From Panaeolus papilionaceus (lineage: Eukaryota; Basidiomycota; Agaricomycetes; Agaricales), in NCBI GenBank assembly GCA_015501605.1, contig JADNRZ010000034.1, positions 186,001-250,000 on the forward strand: a DNA stretch of 64,000 nt, in the 5' to 3' direction. Position numbers and translations under genes: made by a program. The notes beneath the pieces were generated by a model, which was given only the letters and a program-made list of their open reading frames with translations, searched no databases and had not been told where the DNA came from. Positions 10,584 through 22,482 of the stretch are shown here, piece after piece; positions within the stretch are counted from its first letter, which is position 1; every line of letters starts with the position of its first letter.

Positions 10584-12666
10584 ATGTCTTACTATCTTCG
10601 CTTCCTCGATGCAGCATTTGTCGTCTTGTCGCTTTACCTCATCAAGCGATGGGCTACTCGTCAACCTGCGCCCTCCCCTCCGGGACCTCGTCGCCTACCA
10701 ATCATAGGAAATATGCTCGATATGCCTTCGTCGCAGGAATGGCTGACATTCGCGAAGTGGGGTCAACAGTGGGGTACGCTTCTTCTTATCGTCGTTCGTT
10801 GTGTTGTCGCATAATGATACCATCTATCTCGTAGGGGACATCGTCTCTGTCTCTCTCCTCGGCCAACCTGTCATCGTGCTGAACTCTTCCAAAATGGCCA
10901 TCGACATGCTTGACAAAAAGAGCTCGATCTACTCAAGCCGACCCGTGATGCACATGTGTGACCTCTGTGGATGGAGCAACTGGCTTGTTATGCTTCAACC
11001 ACAAACAGATCGATTTCGAAACTTCAGAAAACTCTTCCACCAAACGATTGGTAGCTCCTCTGCTATGCCAGCTTTCTACCCTATAGAAGAGGACGAGGCT
11101 CGAAAGTTTGTGAGGAGGATTCTCAATAACCCTGAATCCCTTTTTGAACAGGCTCGAAAGTGAGTCCCCGCCTTCTATCGATTTATCCAATGAATATTTC
11201 AAACATTAACCATCGTCACAGAACTGCGGGCGCAGTCATTTTGCGAATCACCTATGGGTATTACGTCCAAGAGAAAGATGACCCACTCGTCCAACTCGCA
11301 GATGACGCCTTGCATCAGTTCTCTGTGGGCACCGCTCCTGGAAGCTTTTGGGTTAATATTATTCCAGCATGCAAGTGCACACTTTTGCGTTTCAAATGTC
11401 GTTTTGAGTGTCTGACCGTGATCCAGTACGCTTTATACCTGAGTGGTTTCCTGGCGCAGGATTCAAGCGCATAGCGAAAGACTGGAATCGCATAACACGA
11501 GAGATGGCTGAGCGACCTTATCAGTTTGTCAAGAAGAACATGGCAAGTATTGCACCTCCAGTTGCTTTGATCACAGCGATTCTGACTCTGGTGTCATATC
11601 TCTCAATGCTTTCGATTTACGCAGGCAGAGGGCATAGCTGAAACCTCATACACGTCGCGCCTACTGTCTGAAGGCACCAAACTGAATCAAGAACAAAAGG
11701 ACAACATCAAGTGGTCAGCTGCTTCGATGTATGGAGGGGGAGCGGATACGGTAGGTCATTTTTAGTCTTCACGACGTACCAGATTTACATGCAATTGGTC
11801 ATTCTAGACCGTCTCTACCAATACTGCTTTCTTTATCGCGATGGTGCTTCACCCCGACGTGATGCAGAAGGCTCAAAAAGAGCTTGACTCGGTGGTTGGT
11901 AAAGACCGTCTGCCTGAGCTTTCAGATCGCGACCAGTTGCCCTATACAAACGCTGTCGCCCTCGAGGCACTTCGATGGCATGCTGTTATCCCAACAGGCT
12001 AGTAACACCCTTAAAATTCCCGAAGTTGATTGAGTCAATATTAATTGAGAGTCTTCATCATAGGCGTAGTCCATACAGCGTCCAAAGACGACATACATGA
12101 AGGCTATTTTATTCCCAAAGGGTCAATGATTATTCCAAACATCTGGTGAGTGTAATAATTGCTTACCCTCGAGAGAAATTATTGCTAATTACTTGAATAC
12201 ACTTACAGGAATATGCTCCATGATGAACGCGTCTATCACGAGCCTTTCAGATTCAACCCAGATCGGTTCCTCGGTTTGAATCCAGAACCAAACCCGACGG
12301 ACGTATGCTTTGGGTTTGGTAGGAGGTCAGCATATTTATCTTTGGTCAATTCTCCTGCCTTTCGGTAAGGCTAATCAAGTGGATGAATAGAATCTGCCCG
12401 GGTCGGTTGTTAGCAGAGACCACTATATTTATAACATGCGCCATGACGCTCTCGACATGCAACATACAGAAATATGGCAAAGGGGACGAAACAACTGAGC
12501 CTGTTTATGAGCAGACAACGGGCATTATCAGGTAAGAGTTGACGTAACTGCTTATTAGAAACGACGCACTGATACCGGGTCACTTGGCAGTCAACCCAAA
12601 CCCTTCAAATGCTCTATCACACCACGAAGATCAAACGTTTGGAGCATGTTGAACTCAGAAAATTAG
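10584..12666 (+). CDS. cytochrome P450 monooxygenase, copy A
   Basis: About ten exons. An N-terminal membrane anchor (YYLRFLDAAFVVLSLYLIK) is followed by a Pro-rich hinge (PSPPGPRRLPIIGN), I-helix GGADT, ExxR as EALRW, NPDRF, and the haem-binding loop FGFGRRICPGR with the cysteine ligand. It ends PKPFKCSITPRRSNVW, TAG at 12664. As an ER-anchored class II P450 it would use O2 and electrons from a P450 reductase to hydroxylate a lipophilic substrate, which is unknown. It closely resembles copies B and C at 33.5-38.1 kb. The intron at 11543-11624 has a GC donor (GCAAGT) and that at 11998-12063 probably also starts GC (GCTAGT). The gene appears intact. Confidence 0.88.
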
Positions 12667-12919
12667 ACATCGAGGATCCCATATACGATTAAGGGGAAGA
12701 GTTAATGTCATCACTAAGTACTATCTTTTGTTTTAGAATTTATACGGTATCAGCGTGTCAGTGCTTCATTCTAGAAATTCACTCAAGAAGTTCTCTCGTG
12801 TATCATCGATAGGAAGTGCACGGCAAATCTGGGGGTGACCTACTTCAATGATAATGACATCCCTGAGCATATCGGCCAGTCATCAGCAAAGTGTCAATTT
12901 TCTTTCGGGTCTTTCGATC

Positions 12920-12976
12920 GCTTTCGACTGCTTTCAAGCTTTCGAGCTTTCCGAAAGCTTGAAAGCAGTCGAAAGC
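12920..12976. repeat. perfect 25-bp inverted repeat, 7-nt loop
   Basis: Arms 12920-12944 and 12952-12976 are perfect reverse complements and are built of GCTTTC/GAAAGC units. The hairpin lies at the inner edge of the left end of the probable MITE. Confidence 0.9.
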
Positions 12977-13309
12977 TCGAAAGCCAACTTTTTCATTAAA
13001 TAAAATTTATTTTCTAGCCGATCACTAGACTACTAAGTTACAAAAATGTGTGAAGCCCACAGACCTAATCTGTAAGAAATTTAGGTGGTAAGAGAGAGAC
13101 CACATCGCACGTTGGTGAGTCGTCATCATCAAACTCAGGTCAAGAATGGAGAAGGAAGATGATGTTCTCTATTTGGAGAGGCAACTTGTCCATCTCCCAA
13201 AGCCCCGTGAAGTGTCGTTGAACGCTGGAAGGAACCCGCATAATCACATTTAATGTACTCACCCCAATATAGACTTAGATAATATTATTTTAATTAACTT
13301 CCCGTACGA

Positions 13310-13475
13310 CTTTCGGTACTTTCCACACTTTCGGTACTTTCTGCATGTTGATTTTGGTCTCGCTTTCGGCGAAAAGCATACCTGGCTTTCGAGGTTATGT
13401 ACTTTCCATGTTTTCGAACAGCTTTCGGCAGCTTTCAACAGCTTTCAACAGCTTTCAAGTGCTTTCAATGCTATG
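13310..13475. repeat. cluster of short CTTTCGG / AGCTTTCAAC direct repeats
   Basis: Repeated ACTTTCGGT units (13308-13345) and a run of roughly 10-mer AGCTTTCAAC units (about 13405-13475) occupy the right subterminal part of the probable MITE. They mirror the GCTTTC-rich left end. Confidence 0.7.
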
Positions 13476-13688
13476 GAAAGACCTGGAAAGTTTTTTGACG
13501 GTTTACTGATGCAGGCTCGCGTTCAGGGCTCTTATGATATCAATACATTACATGTCGATGGTGAGAACAAGGACAAACCACAAGACCTGTTGATTGTCCA
13601 GCTGTTGTGCAGACAGGTTGCCCTTGACCCCCTCAGCCTTCTCCAGATCTCACTCCTCGTACATCCTTGAAGAGAGGCGGCCTCTCCA

Positions 13689-14579
13689 ATGTCATCATTC
13701 AGCGTCACAGACCTCCCATCATCTTTTCCTCCAGATCCAACTACGTCTGAGCCTGTTTTTCCGTCTAGTAGTTCTTCCCCCAAACCGAAACCAACTCCCA
13801 CACCCCGAACCACAACAAGTGTCCCAGTAGCGCCAATTCCGCCCACTACTACCTCCTCACCTACCTCCGGGGTTGGCAATGGGAATACCAGTCGCAGTAC
13901 CACTCCACCAGGGGGTGGTTCAAGACCAACATCATCAGCTTTTTCCATTGACCCCACAACGCCACCACCCTCTGGAAGCCTGCCAACGGATAGTCTCACG
14001 TCAAATGTCCCTTTAACGGCGTCTGACAATCACACCTCAGGAAGTCCAGCACCCTCGGATGCGACAGTAGCAGTAAGCGATGCGGAACGGCAATCTTTAG
14101 GACCAATTATCGGAGGTGTAGTTGGAGGGATTCTTGTTCTACTGCTTCTAGGAGGCGCAGTCATTGTTTTCTTGAAACGTCGACGGCGAGCACAAGGCGG
14201 TGCTGAGACCCGAGCTGAAGGTAAGCAATCATGATATTGGCCGTTACACGGTATCAGAACTGTGTTGATTGACAAAATGACAGCTCCCACGCCGTTCCAA
14301 TACAATCAACCACCGCCCATGCCGTCGCCTTCGGATTCAAACTCAAAAGTCAGCTCTGCTGCTCCCCAATATCCCTCTGAGGTGAATGTCGAAGCCAGCT
14401 CGAGCGAGAAGGGAGCGGAATACGACACTCCAGCGCCATCGGGACCCACAAACTTGATGGGACAGACACAACACCTGGACGTCGGAGGCAATCTGGATCG
14501 ACGTCTAACCATGACTTCTCAGCACACATCACTTTCCGAGGCACTTCCACCCTACAGACAGTTTTCAGTAGTACACTAG
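13689..14579 (+). CDS. Ser/Thr/Pro-rich single-pass membrane protein
   Basis: Exons 13689-14220 and 14284-14579 (63-nt intron, GTAAGC...GACAG), 275 residues. Residues about 1-135 are Ser/Thr/Pro-rich and presumably O-glycosylated. A transmembrane helix at about 139-162 (GPIIGGVVGGILVLLLLGGAVI) is followed by a stop-transfer FLKRRRRA and a cytoplasmic tail with APTPFQYNQPPP. This layout fits fungal cell-wall or stress-sensor-like surface proteins, but no specific family is claimed. No signal peptide is visible, so a 5' exon is probably missing or unrecognised. The probable MITE ends 190 nt upstream. A decayed relative lies at 19085-19482. Confidence 0.65.
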
Positions 14580-15240
14580 ATTGGATTTTCATGGTTGTTT
14601 TTTTTTGTACTCCCCTAGGTTCTAATGTATCCACACGACACATACCGCCCACCCATAAGACTCTTCACGAAATGAAGTCTGGTATTTGCGCGGGCATGGG
14701 GCGTTCACGAAACCCACCGAAAGTGCTTTTGTGTTTGTTCTCCTGATTTTTCCGTTATACAGACGTTGTGTATCAAGGCACTCCCCCTCATAAACCACCC
14801 TCTTCTTTAGGATGACATATACGCTAAAAATATATCATCGGTGTTGTTAAACCCAAAATACCGTGGATGATCAACCCTAGAATTTTGTTATACCTCATTT
14901 CACAACACTTTCACAACGCGCTTCAGGATGACTTACCATTCCGTTCCCATTCCTGACTTTTGCATCATTGCTACCGACTCCTGAGCATTCAGATGGGTCT
15001 CGTGGCGGATTAAACATATATCGACGACGCGCGCGAAAAGAACGGGAAGTCTGTCATTCAACGTAGGCTGAGTTTGCTCAATACATTGTGTGGGGTTCGA
15101 GGAGTTCGAAACATTGAGGAAATGATAGAAGGGTGCTTCCTGTACATAGCATACCGCTTATCCTAGTTCTTCGATTCAATGTGTTCGCTGAATAAAGAGG
15201 AATTCTAAGACTTTGTAACGCGTAAGACGTCAGGACTAGC
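14580..15240. other. intergenic, nothing recognised
   Basis: Downstream spacer of the membrane-protein gene. No ORF with coding character and no repeat was seen. Confidence 0.4.
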
Positions 15241-15315
15241 AGGCTCTATCTCATTAAGCGCTGGGCTACTCATAAACCGACACCTTTCTCTCCTGGTCCT
15301 GTCAATATTCTGTGG
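15241..15315 (+). pseudogene. P450 relic (membrane anchor and proline hinge only)
   Basis: The plus strand reads LYLIKRWATHKPTPFSPGP, nearly identical to the anchor-hinge of P450 copy A (LYLIKRWATRQPAPSPPGP). After about 25 codons the similarity ends and no I-helix or haem loop follows. It is a fragment of a fourth family member left 2.6 kb downstream of copy A. Confidence 0.65.
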
Positions 15316-16879
15316 ATGTCGCATAGGCATTGCCCTGTTATATCTGATGACATTTGGTGTCACCGATGTCGCCTTAACTCAGTTCCTGACATCAGTGTAT
15401 GTAGGAGGACGTCTCACGAGACCTGTGCGCGTGTTGACATCAATCGACTGAGCCCGGTTCAACATCATTTCAAAAGGCGGTGTAACACATAAATCGATCT
15501 ATGTAATGATATATATTTCTCACGTAAATAACATTTATACCAGCTGTATACACTCAGTGAATCGTCTGGCTGACGCTGCATTCGAAGAGAATTTAGTCAA
15601 AGATCACCATTGATTCCAGCTGTTTCAATTATCACTTCCTAATCTAGTAATTGTGGGCGCTGCCCATCGAAGCAGAATAGCTCCCTGCGTTCATCATAAG
15701 TCTGCAACACTGTCTAGTTTCTTATCGTTAGCTCAAGTTGACGGTTCCAGCTTGTTTTGATTTAGAAAAGCTTCATTTCGAGAGGATAGATTGTAGATCT
15801 GGGCCTCAAACTCACATTATGATGGACATCATGATACTTACCCATGTCATAACGGCAACGTGTCTCTGCCTCACAACTTTACGATAGTAGCCCCGCGACT
15901 TTGTCGCGACCGTTCAATGCATCAGCTCCTGCAGCATTTTTAAACAGGACTCATGACAGGTTCCATTCTTTCGGCCTAGCCGGAAACTGGTTGGAGTTAA
16001 CCTCCAAAGCAGTCTCGCAATGCCCATAGTAGGTTAGTATAGATTGTGGCTAAGTCGAAAAAAGGCATAGAAATGCGCGTAGTCAAAAAAGTTGCAGGCT
16101 AAAAAAGCCTAACCTTATTGAGGTGCGTTAGGATTGAGAGGAAGTCGCGCGTCTACACAAACTGACATGAGTTGGAAATAAAGAATTCTACCCAATGCAG
16201 GGTCGACGCTCCGTGCTCTTTTCTAATCTACAGTATCATACAGCATTGAGGCTACCCTGGACGACGGAGTCGTTTTTCTCGATCTTGCATGTATATGTCA
16301 GATTGGATCTAATTTTTTTGTGGCTCATTATATCGCTGAGGTGGTCTCCTATCACCGAGCTATATACATGAGTAGAGAGACAATGGCTATGCGTGATCGT
16401 AATGTATCAACGGACGGAACTTGCAACCTCCTCTTGAAAAACAAATATACCAATATGTCTGAGCATTGTGGACCTTACAAGAAGCGATGTGTTGCTCGCC
16501 ACTTCTAGATTTACCTTTTGTTATATTCCGCGTCTATATAACGATGTCGGTCTCTTCACAGCACGATGTGGCGACCATCAACGAACATCCATCCCTGTAT
16601 CTATACAATGTCCAGGCAATATCTCTACCAAAACAGACCTCTAACGATATTTTGTCTGATGTTGTTTGCATAGTCAATCGAACCAAGTTAAATTAGCATT
16701 TTCGAACGTTGAAAAGTTGGATTTTGACATTTTGTAGTATAAGGAGAGGAGAAAAAGAGGCAGATACAACAGCAAGTAAGACAGATAAAGGATACATTGT
16801 TCCATGGGTGGTTAAAGGCCTGATTACGTACAAGACGCCCAGCGTTTCAAAAATCGGACGCTAAACTTGAAGCGCAGAA
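15316..16879. other. intergenic, nothing recognised
   Basis: No supported gene. Possible further P450 decay between 15316 and 15480 is too weak to call. Confidence 0.35.
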
Positions 16880-17203
16880 CTATGCTGCGGCAGTGGCTGG
16901 GGTTTGACTTTCAGAGTTTGGTGCTGCTTGACTTGTAGCTTGGCCTTGGTTGACTATGACTTGGCGAACGGCTCCAGTCGTGGTCAGGTTCACGATTCCA
17001 GCCGAGATGTTCATTCGACTATGCCCAGAGAACATAGACACAGGGTATCTTTGGTCATCGGCTGGTGGTGACTGCGATGAGCTTGTCTGGTCATTTGCCG
17101 TTTGATGATATCTGGGACGCTGGAAATTGATTAGCTGGGGTGTGACACATGAAATTTATTCGAAGCTAACGTTACGACGATTGCGACCATAGCCTGGCAT
17201 CAT
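16880..17203 (-). CDS. small Gln/Ser/Thr-rich protein, uncharacterised
   Basis: Two exons on the minus strand: 17171-17203 and 16880-17119, around a 51-nt intron (donor GTTAGC, acceptor TTTCCAG), giving 90 residues. The start ATGATG follows CACAACA, a good fungal context. The product runs MMPGYGRNRRN, then a Gln/Ser/Asp/Pro-rich stretch, then SMFSGHSRMNISAGIVNL and a Val/Gln/Ala-rich tail ending TPATAAA. The MFSG...NISAGIVNL part recalls the short Met-Phe...Asn/Gly motif I know from N-termini of many agaricomycete NLR-like proteins. That is a resemblance only. The intron donor is not optimal, so the model needs RNA support. Confidence 0.45.
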
Positions 17204-19084
17204 TGTTGTGTAGTGCTGGGTGGGACAAGGATGTGTTGTATTGAGTTTTCACGAACATCTGTCTCCCTTTTTAAATGACGGGGCTCATGCATTTATGGAT
17301 GTACCAGCTCAGACCGACATTCTCAATATGGACATATCAATGGGTTGAAAACAGTGACTGCAAATGCAGGGGTTAGCCGCCTGTCATCCACCTGTTAGCC
17401 ACCCATCACCCTCTGTTAGCCCCCTCAATAGGTACATATACTACCCCGTAGATACCTCATGTAATCCCATTGTAGACTTGGTCATCTATCGATAGCCCTT
17501 TCCTTGCCATCCCTCGGGTCTCATCCTGACAGCAAAAAGTTTCGAGGTCACCCGACAACTGATGAGAGGAGTACATACGCTGCTTGTACACTCATACTCG
17601 CCGTTACGTCCGGGACACATCCTCGTTTTTGAGATTAATCTGCCTCGTTGTGAAGAACACATTGAGAATACACGCAAACCTGTTTTGTGGACGTCAATGT
17701 GGAGCCTTTTGTGTCAAGTCACCCAGGGTCGACAACGACTTTTTGAGACATATTCCCATTCTGAGCTCATACCCTCACAAAGCTTCGGAACTTTGCAATC
17801 GACGATGAGGTACAACATCAATGTTCAATGTCCAAAATCGACATCAACATCACTGATGCGAGTAACGCTAAAACTTCACACGGACTTGTGCGCTCGAAAT
17901 TACGAGGCCCCATCGGGACTCGTTCTTATAATCCCGGTTTTTGTGCTACTTTTCCTCATTGCATGCTCTTGTTTATCAATAGCTTCTGATTGCACTGCCT
18001 CGTGATCAGTCTGCTCTTGTTTGGCAGAGTCTTTTGCCCTGGACTATGCATCACCTTTACTCTAGCTGGAAGCGCTTCGAGTCTATCGATTTCAATATCC
18101 TAAAATTAACTTGCTCTCCGTAAGGAACTCAAGTTGATCCACCAATAAGGGCGTTGTATCAAATGGGATGCCAATGTTCGAAGGGGCCTCGGAATACGCG
18201 AGGACTGCTACAAGTCATGGCCCTCATCCAAGTTTGACTCGTAGCATGAAACCACCTCCTGTATAGGTGTATTCATTCCGATGGCATTGGGCCTCGTGCA
18301 TAATGATCCCAAAATTTCTTAGGGTCCTTTATGTTGTCTATCGAAACCATGTTCTAGCAACAATAACTCTTTCCAATATGTATTTACAATGTGCCCATGC
18401 ACACGCCCCCGCGCGTTTGTCTTTCCAAAAAAGGAAATTTCGTTACTCTCTTCGAACCTGCTTAGGACGAGTGACAGCTGGTGCTTCCCTGCATTGCAAA
18501 AAAACAATTTGGCCTAAGACTGAAAACTTGATTGGTATTGTACAGTAGTAGAAGTGTAGATAGCCGAGTTTCATTGACACTGCCGACTTCCATTCACTCA
18601 ACATGTTTTGTACAAAATTGGGTCGTGCAGTGCACTCTCTCGCGTATATTTTGCTCCCACCTTTCCAGAGCCTCCAAAATCAATGGGGGTCTCGATCAAT
18701 ACTTAACTGGCTCTCTGAACTTGTCCCCTTTCAGTCGCTTTGAATTGGAATTGGACCTGACGTCTCATGTTATGGTAAAATTTCCCTGGACACAGGCTAA
18801 CACAGGGTGTTGAATAACGAATTAATTAGAGACCGGTGCCCCGTGGAACCTTCCCAGCAACGTCCCAGTTCTGACTAGAAGACATCTGCCCCTGCATCGA
18901 ATGTGCCGAAGTACCGAGTCTCAACACTTACCCGGGTGTCATCCGAGAACAAAGAGAACCACCCAGGTGGCTTGCCTCCTTTCGGCGTTTCATCACAGTT
19001 CACTCCTCTTTCGGCGCCAAAGTTAATTTCTGGGTTCTTTGCACGGAGACCTGGCTTCCTCCACCCACACTACGAAATCAGAGC
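17204..19084. other. gene-poor stretch, nothing firm
   Basis: A plus-strand frame at 17562-18005 ends in a hydrophobic stretch but shows no family and no intron context, and is not called. From about 18820 onward the sequence begins to resemble decayed ectodomain of the membrane-protein relic at 19085. Confidence 0.35.
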
Positions 19085-19482
19085 CTTCTGGGGGCCTACC
19101 AACGGATAATCCCACATCAGGCTTACATGTGGCAATGTCGGGCAGTCAATCTTCCAGAAGTTCAACGCCTTGGAATGCTATGGAAGCAAGCGAGGTGGAA
19201 ACACAAGCTATCGGAATCGTCATTGGAGGTGTAGTCAGAGAATTTTTATTTCTGCTCCTTCTAGGAGGTGCAGTCACCACGCTCTTGCAATGTGGAAGGC
19301 GGGTGCTCGGAGATGCCAGGACCCAAGCTGAAGGCACGCCGACAGTTGCAGTGCAATATGCCAGCTGTGTTGACGAACCTGGATGACGGAATGACAGCTC
19401 CCATGCCGTTCCAATACAATCAACCGCCTTCAGATAGTCCAGTAGACACGAAGGAAAACACCACTCGCACTCCGAAAATATT
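19085..19482 (+). pseudogene. decayed relative of the Ser/Thr/Pro-rich membrane protein
   Basis: Several blocks match the gene at 13689-14579 in order: GLPTDNPTSG (versus SLPTDSLTS), a transmembrane block IGIVIGGVV..FLFLLLLGGAV (versus GPIIGGVVGGILVLLLLGGAV), RTQAEG (versus ETRAEG), and after the equivalent intron MTAPMPFQYNQPP (versus the APTPFQYNQPP region). The basic stop-transfer motif is lost (LLQCGRRV), the tail is truncated, and the upstream ectodomain is out of frame. I read it as a broken duplicate. Confidence 0.65.
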
Positions 19483-22399
19483 ATGATAGACGCTGCCTCT
19501 AGAATCCGAAATATCTGACACGCTACGATAACAAGGAAGTCACAAGTTTGACTGCGATCTGGACGAATTCGCTCTGCACATCAACGTGAATCAATTCTCA
19601 TATCTGGATGAGCCCTGAACTGAGAGGCCAGAGCTCAAGTTGAAATTCACAATTCCAACCGAATTCCAACCAACATGTCATACAAATGTTAGACCAGATC
19701 TAGACTTGACGCGTTCTAGCCAAAAAAAAGCGAGACGTATATGGTAACCTGAATATCACCAGCAACATGCATTGGGATGACGCACGCAGCACTCTCACCA
19801 CTATATGTAATTGACCCGAGTCAGAGGGTCGAACAGAGCAGATAGGGGTGTAGACATCATGGGAGCGGTATCTGCACATACACATATTTTCAGCTCGAAA
19901 TGTGCATGACAGCATTCGCGGTGTCTCGTATGTGCAAGCTATACGGAACCGGAGGGGATTGGGGACATGAATTATGCGTTTTACATGTGTGTAACGGTGC
20001 ACGTCGCTAAAGGCGGCGTCATGGACCGAAATAAATGGATCAAACGGAAAGGGAAGATGGAAAAGTTCGAATTAAGGGAGGAAGGATAGGGGAAAGGAAA
20101 GGAGGAAAGAAAAAAACCCCATAAATCCACGAATCACTGTCGTACTGAACGCCCACAGAAACATGTCAACGCATTACACCTTAAGACATCTCGCACCCCT
20201 AAGGATCACAATATGCACGAGAGAGCAGTTAACACCGTTTCATGTCACGTTAGAAGACAATGATTCATGTTAGTGTGGGTTAATGTGCATTGAGACGATA
20301 AACAGGGTAAACTTAAGGGAGGGAAGATGAATTACAACGAAAGAAATCCTGCAAGACACAAAGGCAGTTATACGAAACCCAAGGGTGACTCAGAGTCGAT
20401 CACCACCTGATCAGAGTCTAATGCGCTGCCATCACCCGTTCTCAGGCTGAATGCAAGGCAGAGTCATTGTATATGACTGAACCTCTAGACAGGGAGGAAG
20501 ACCTATAGAGTCAAATATAACCCTTGGATTCATGCCAATTCTCATCAGGAGTACTAGGATAGTGACTCTGAGGAAGTAAGAGCAGACACAGTTCAGAATA
20601 CATGCCAGAGAATACCCATCCAACCTGCAACCCAACGGTGACGTGGCAATGGAATAGAGACAAACGCTTTCAACTTTTCCTCGAGAAATAAAAAGGGAAC
20701 AGCAGAGTGATCATGGTGGAGATGGGCGGTAGCGAAGTGAAGGAGAAATCATCATCCAAAGGTAGTCGACTCGAAAGACGCGTAGCTGCTGGCTTCCTCT
20801 GGGCATACGATTGCAATCAAAAAAAAAAAAAGAAGTAGCATCCATCCACGCCCACGCCCACATCCACCGCTCCGATTGATCATCCCACAGAATCCATGAG
20901 TCAAACCACTGTCAACGTCCTAATATCCTTCGTCTCGTCGATCGTTATAAAATTGGGAAGGAATATCGACTTATAATAAAAGCCTGCGAGTCTAATGATC
21001 CCATCCGACAGGCTCAGGGAAGTGCAGACCTGCAAACGCACTCGACACTGCTACAAGGTGAGGTACGAAGCATAGCCTGTGAATCTCGAATCCTTGGTTG
21101 GGATAACGCTCTCAGTACTAGTGCTCCGTCTTCAACTTGGTTGAAGACTAGAGAAGGGAGGAATGGGACAAGTATGGTTGTAAGAGGCGGCAGGCTGTCA
21201 GATCGTTTCTGACACCGCCCCAAGTGTACGCATACATATTCTTCCAAGTCGAGCACGGCAGTATCTGCGGGCTCTATTATGAATAATAATACATACAGAG
21301 CCAAGAAGACACCATGGGTATAAATCCAACGAAAGATAATCGAAACTAGACACTCAAACCTAAATGTCAACTAAAGGTCCAGTAAGCTGCGACTCACAAG
21401 TAAGTTACCGAAACTCGGCCATGATCCTAGTGAAAAACCCCGCATGTCAATATCAAAACGCATGTCTGAACGACCGCTCCTTGAGTAATATCATGAGGAC
21501 AACGAAAAATTAAAAGCAGGAAGGGAAGAAAACAGCGAAAATGGTCAAGCCAAGAATCAAGATGAGGGTTGCTGAAGAGAAAATTTTCATCAACGTTCTG
21601 ATGATTGATCGCAATCGCCAATCTGCATCAAAAACCGGCCCTGCATCAATCAGTCTAGCCCCACGTGTCCGAACAACCTCTGGCGCTCTCTAAGTAAAGT
21701 AATGGGTAGAACATAGGCAGGGATGACGCTCGTGGGACTGTCACCCCGAGTCCAAGAAAAATAAAAAGGACAGGGTAAGAGGTATGTAGCAGTAGACATC
21801 TGACCAAATAAACACAATTTCGGGTCTACAAATACAGTGCAGCATGAATTTACGACGACATCCCCAGGCTCCCGTACGAGCAAGCATACATGAAGCCTTA
21901 GCAATGTTGGGAAACTGCAGTTGAACTGCATGTGAGTGAGCAAAATTGTGGTCAATACTAGGTTGACGATGGTCATTTCTCGCAGGGATGAGGGGACACG
22001 AGAGTGTCGAGAAAAAGGAAAAGGAAAAAAGGAAGAAAGAAAAGATGAGACGATGGAAAGAACGGTGAGACTGTAACGAAAGTAGGATGGCTCGTGAAAC
22101 CCCACATATGACTATCAGAATCGCCGTTTGGTCCAAGCTGCAGCTCTGAGCCCTCGGAAGCTTCTCTCTGGCAGTTTATAACGTGAATGAATGAGATGGA
22201 TAGATCAGAGTCGTGAGGTCGAATGAACGTGTGGCAATTTGCATTCCTGTGAAGCCGATTGGAATAGGGGGACTTGCCACCCTCACGTGACCACGTATCT
22301 AGCCATGTTCGTAGCGTAGACTGCTCTCAACACGACCATTACACCATCCCATACGCGTCTGAGCGTGCCTCCAGGCATCCCGGGGCACTCCACGATGGT

Positions 22400-22482
22400 A
22401 GAGAGAGGGGGAGAGAGGGAGAGAGAGGGAGAGAAAGGGAGAGAGAGGGAGAGAAAGGAAGAGAGAGAGAGGAATAGAGAAA
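22400..22482. repeat. purine microsatellite (GAGAGAGGGA-like)
   Basis: About 80 bp of nearly pure purines built of GAGAGAGGGA and GAGAAAGGGA units. It creates long spurious open frames on both strands (Glu/Arg-rich forward, Ser/Leu/Pro-rich reverse), which are not genes. Confidence 0.9.

Larger units (their letters stand above)
12893..13499. mobile_element. probable MITE-like element with imperfect terminal inverted repeats
   Basis: The left end (12893 onward: GTCAA, A/T run, CTTTC, GGTCTTTC) matches the reverse complement of the right end (13499 backward: GTCAA, A run, CTTTC, GGTCTTTC). Both ends carry many subterminal GCTTTC or CTTTCG units (12900-12985 and 13310-13475), as in non-autonomous DNA transposons. 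The 607-bp interior has no ORF. I could not find a convincing target-site duplication, so the exact ends and superfamily are open. It lies directly upstream of the membrane-protein gene at 13689. Confidence 0.5.

Noticed and set aside
3690..12666. A secondary-metabolite cluster (acyl-CoA ligase plus P450)
   Set aside because: No synthase, cyclase, transporter or regulator nearby, and the two genes are separated by unrelated genes. Proximity alone is not evidence.
12880..13510. Target-site duplication for the MITE-like element
   Set aside because: Bases outside the inferred ends (AAAGT / GGTTT) do not match; no 2-, 3- or 8-base duplication is convincing.
17562..18005. 147-codon ORF with a hydrophobic C-terminus
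   Set aside because: No signal peptide, no homology and irregular composition; expected by chance in 8 kb of spacer.
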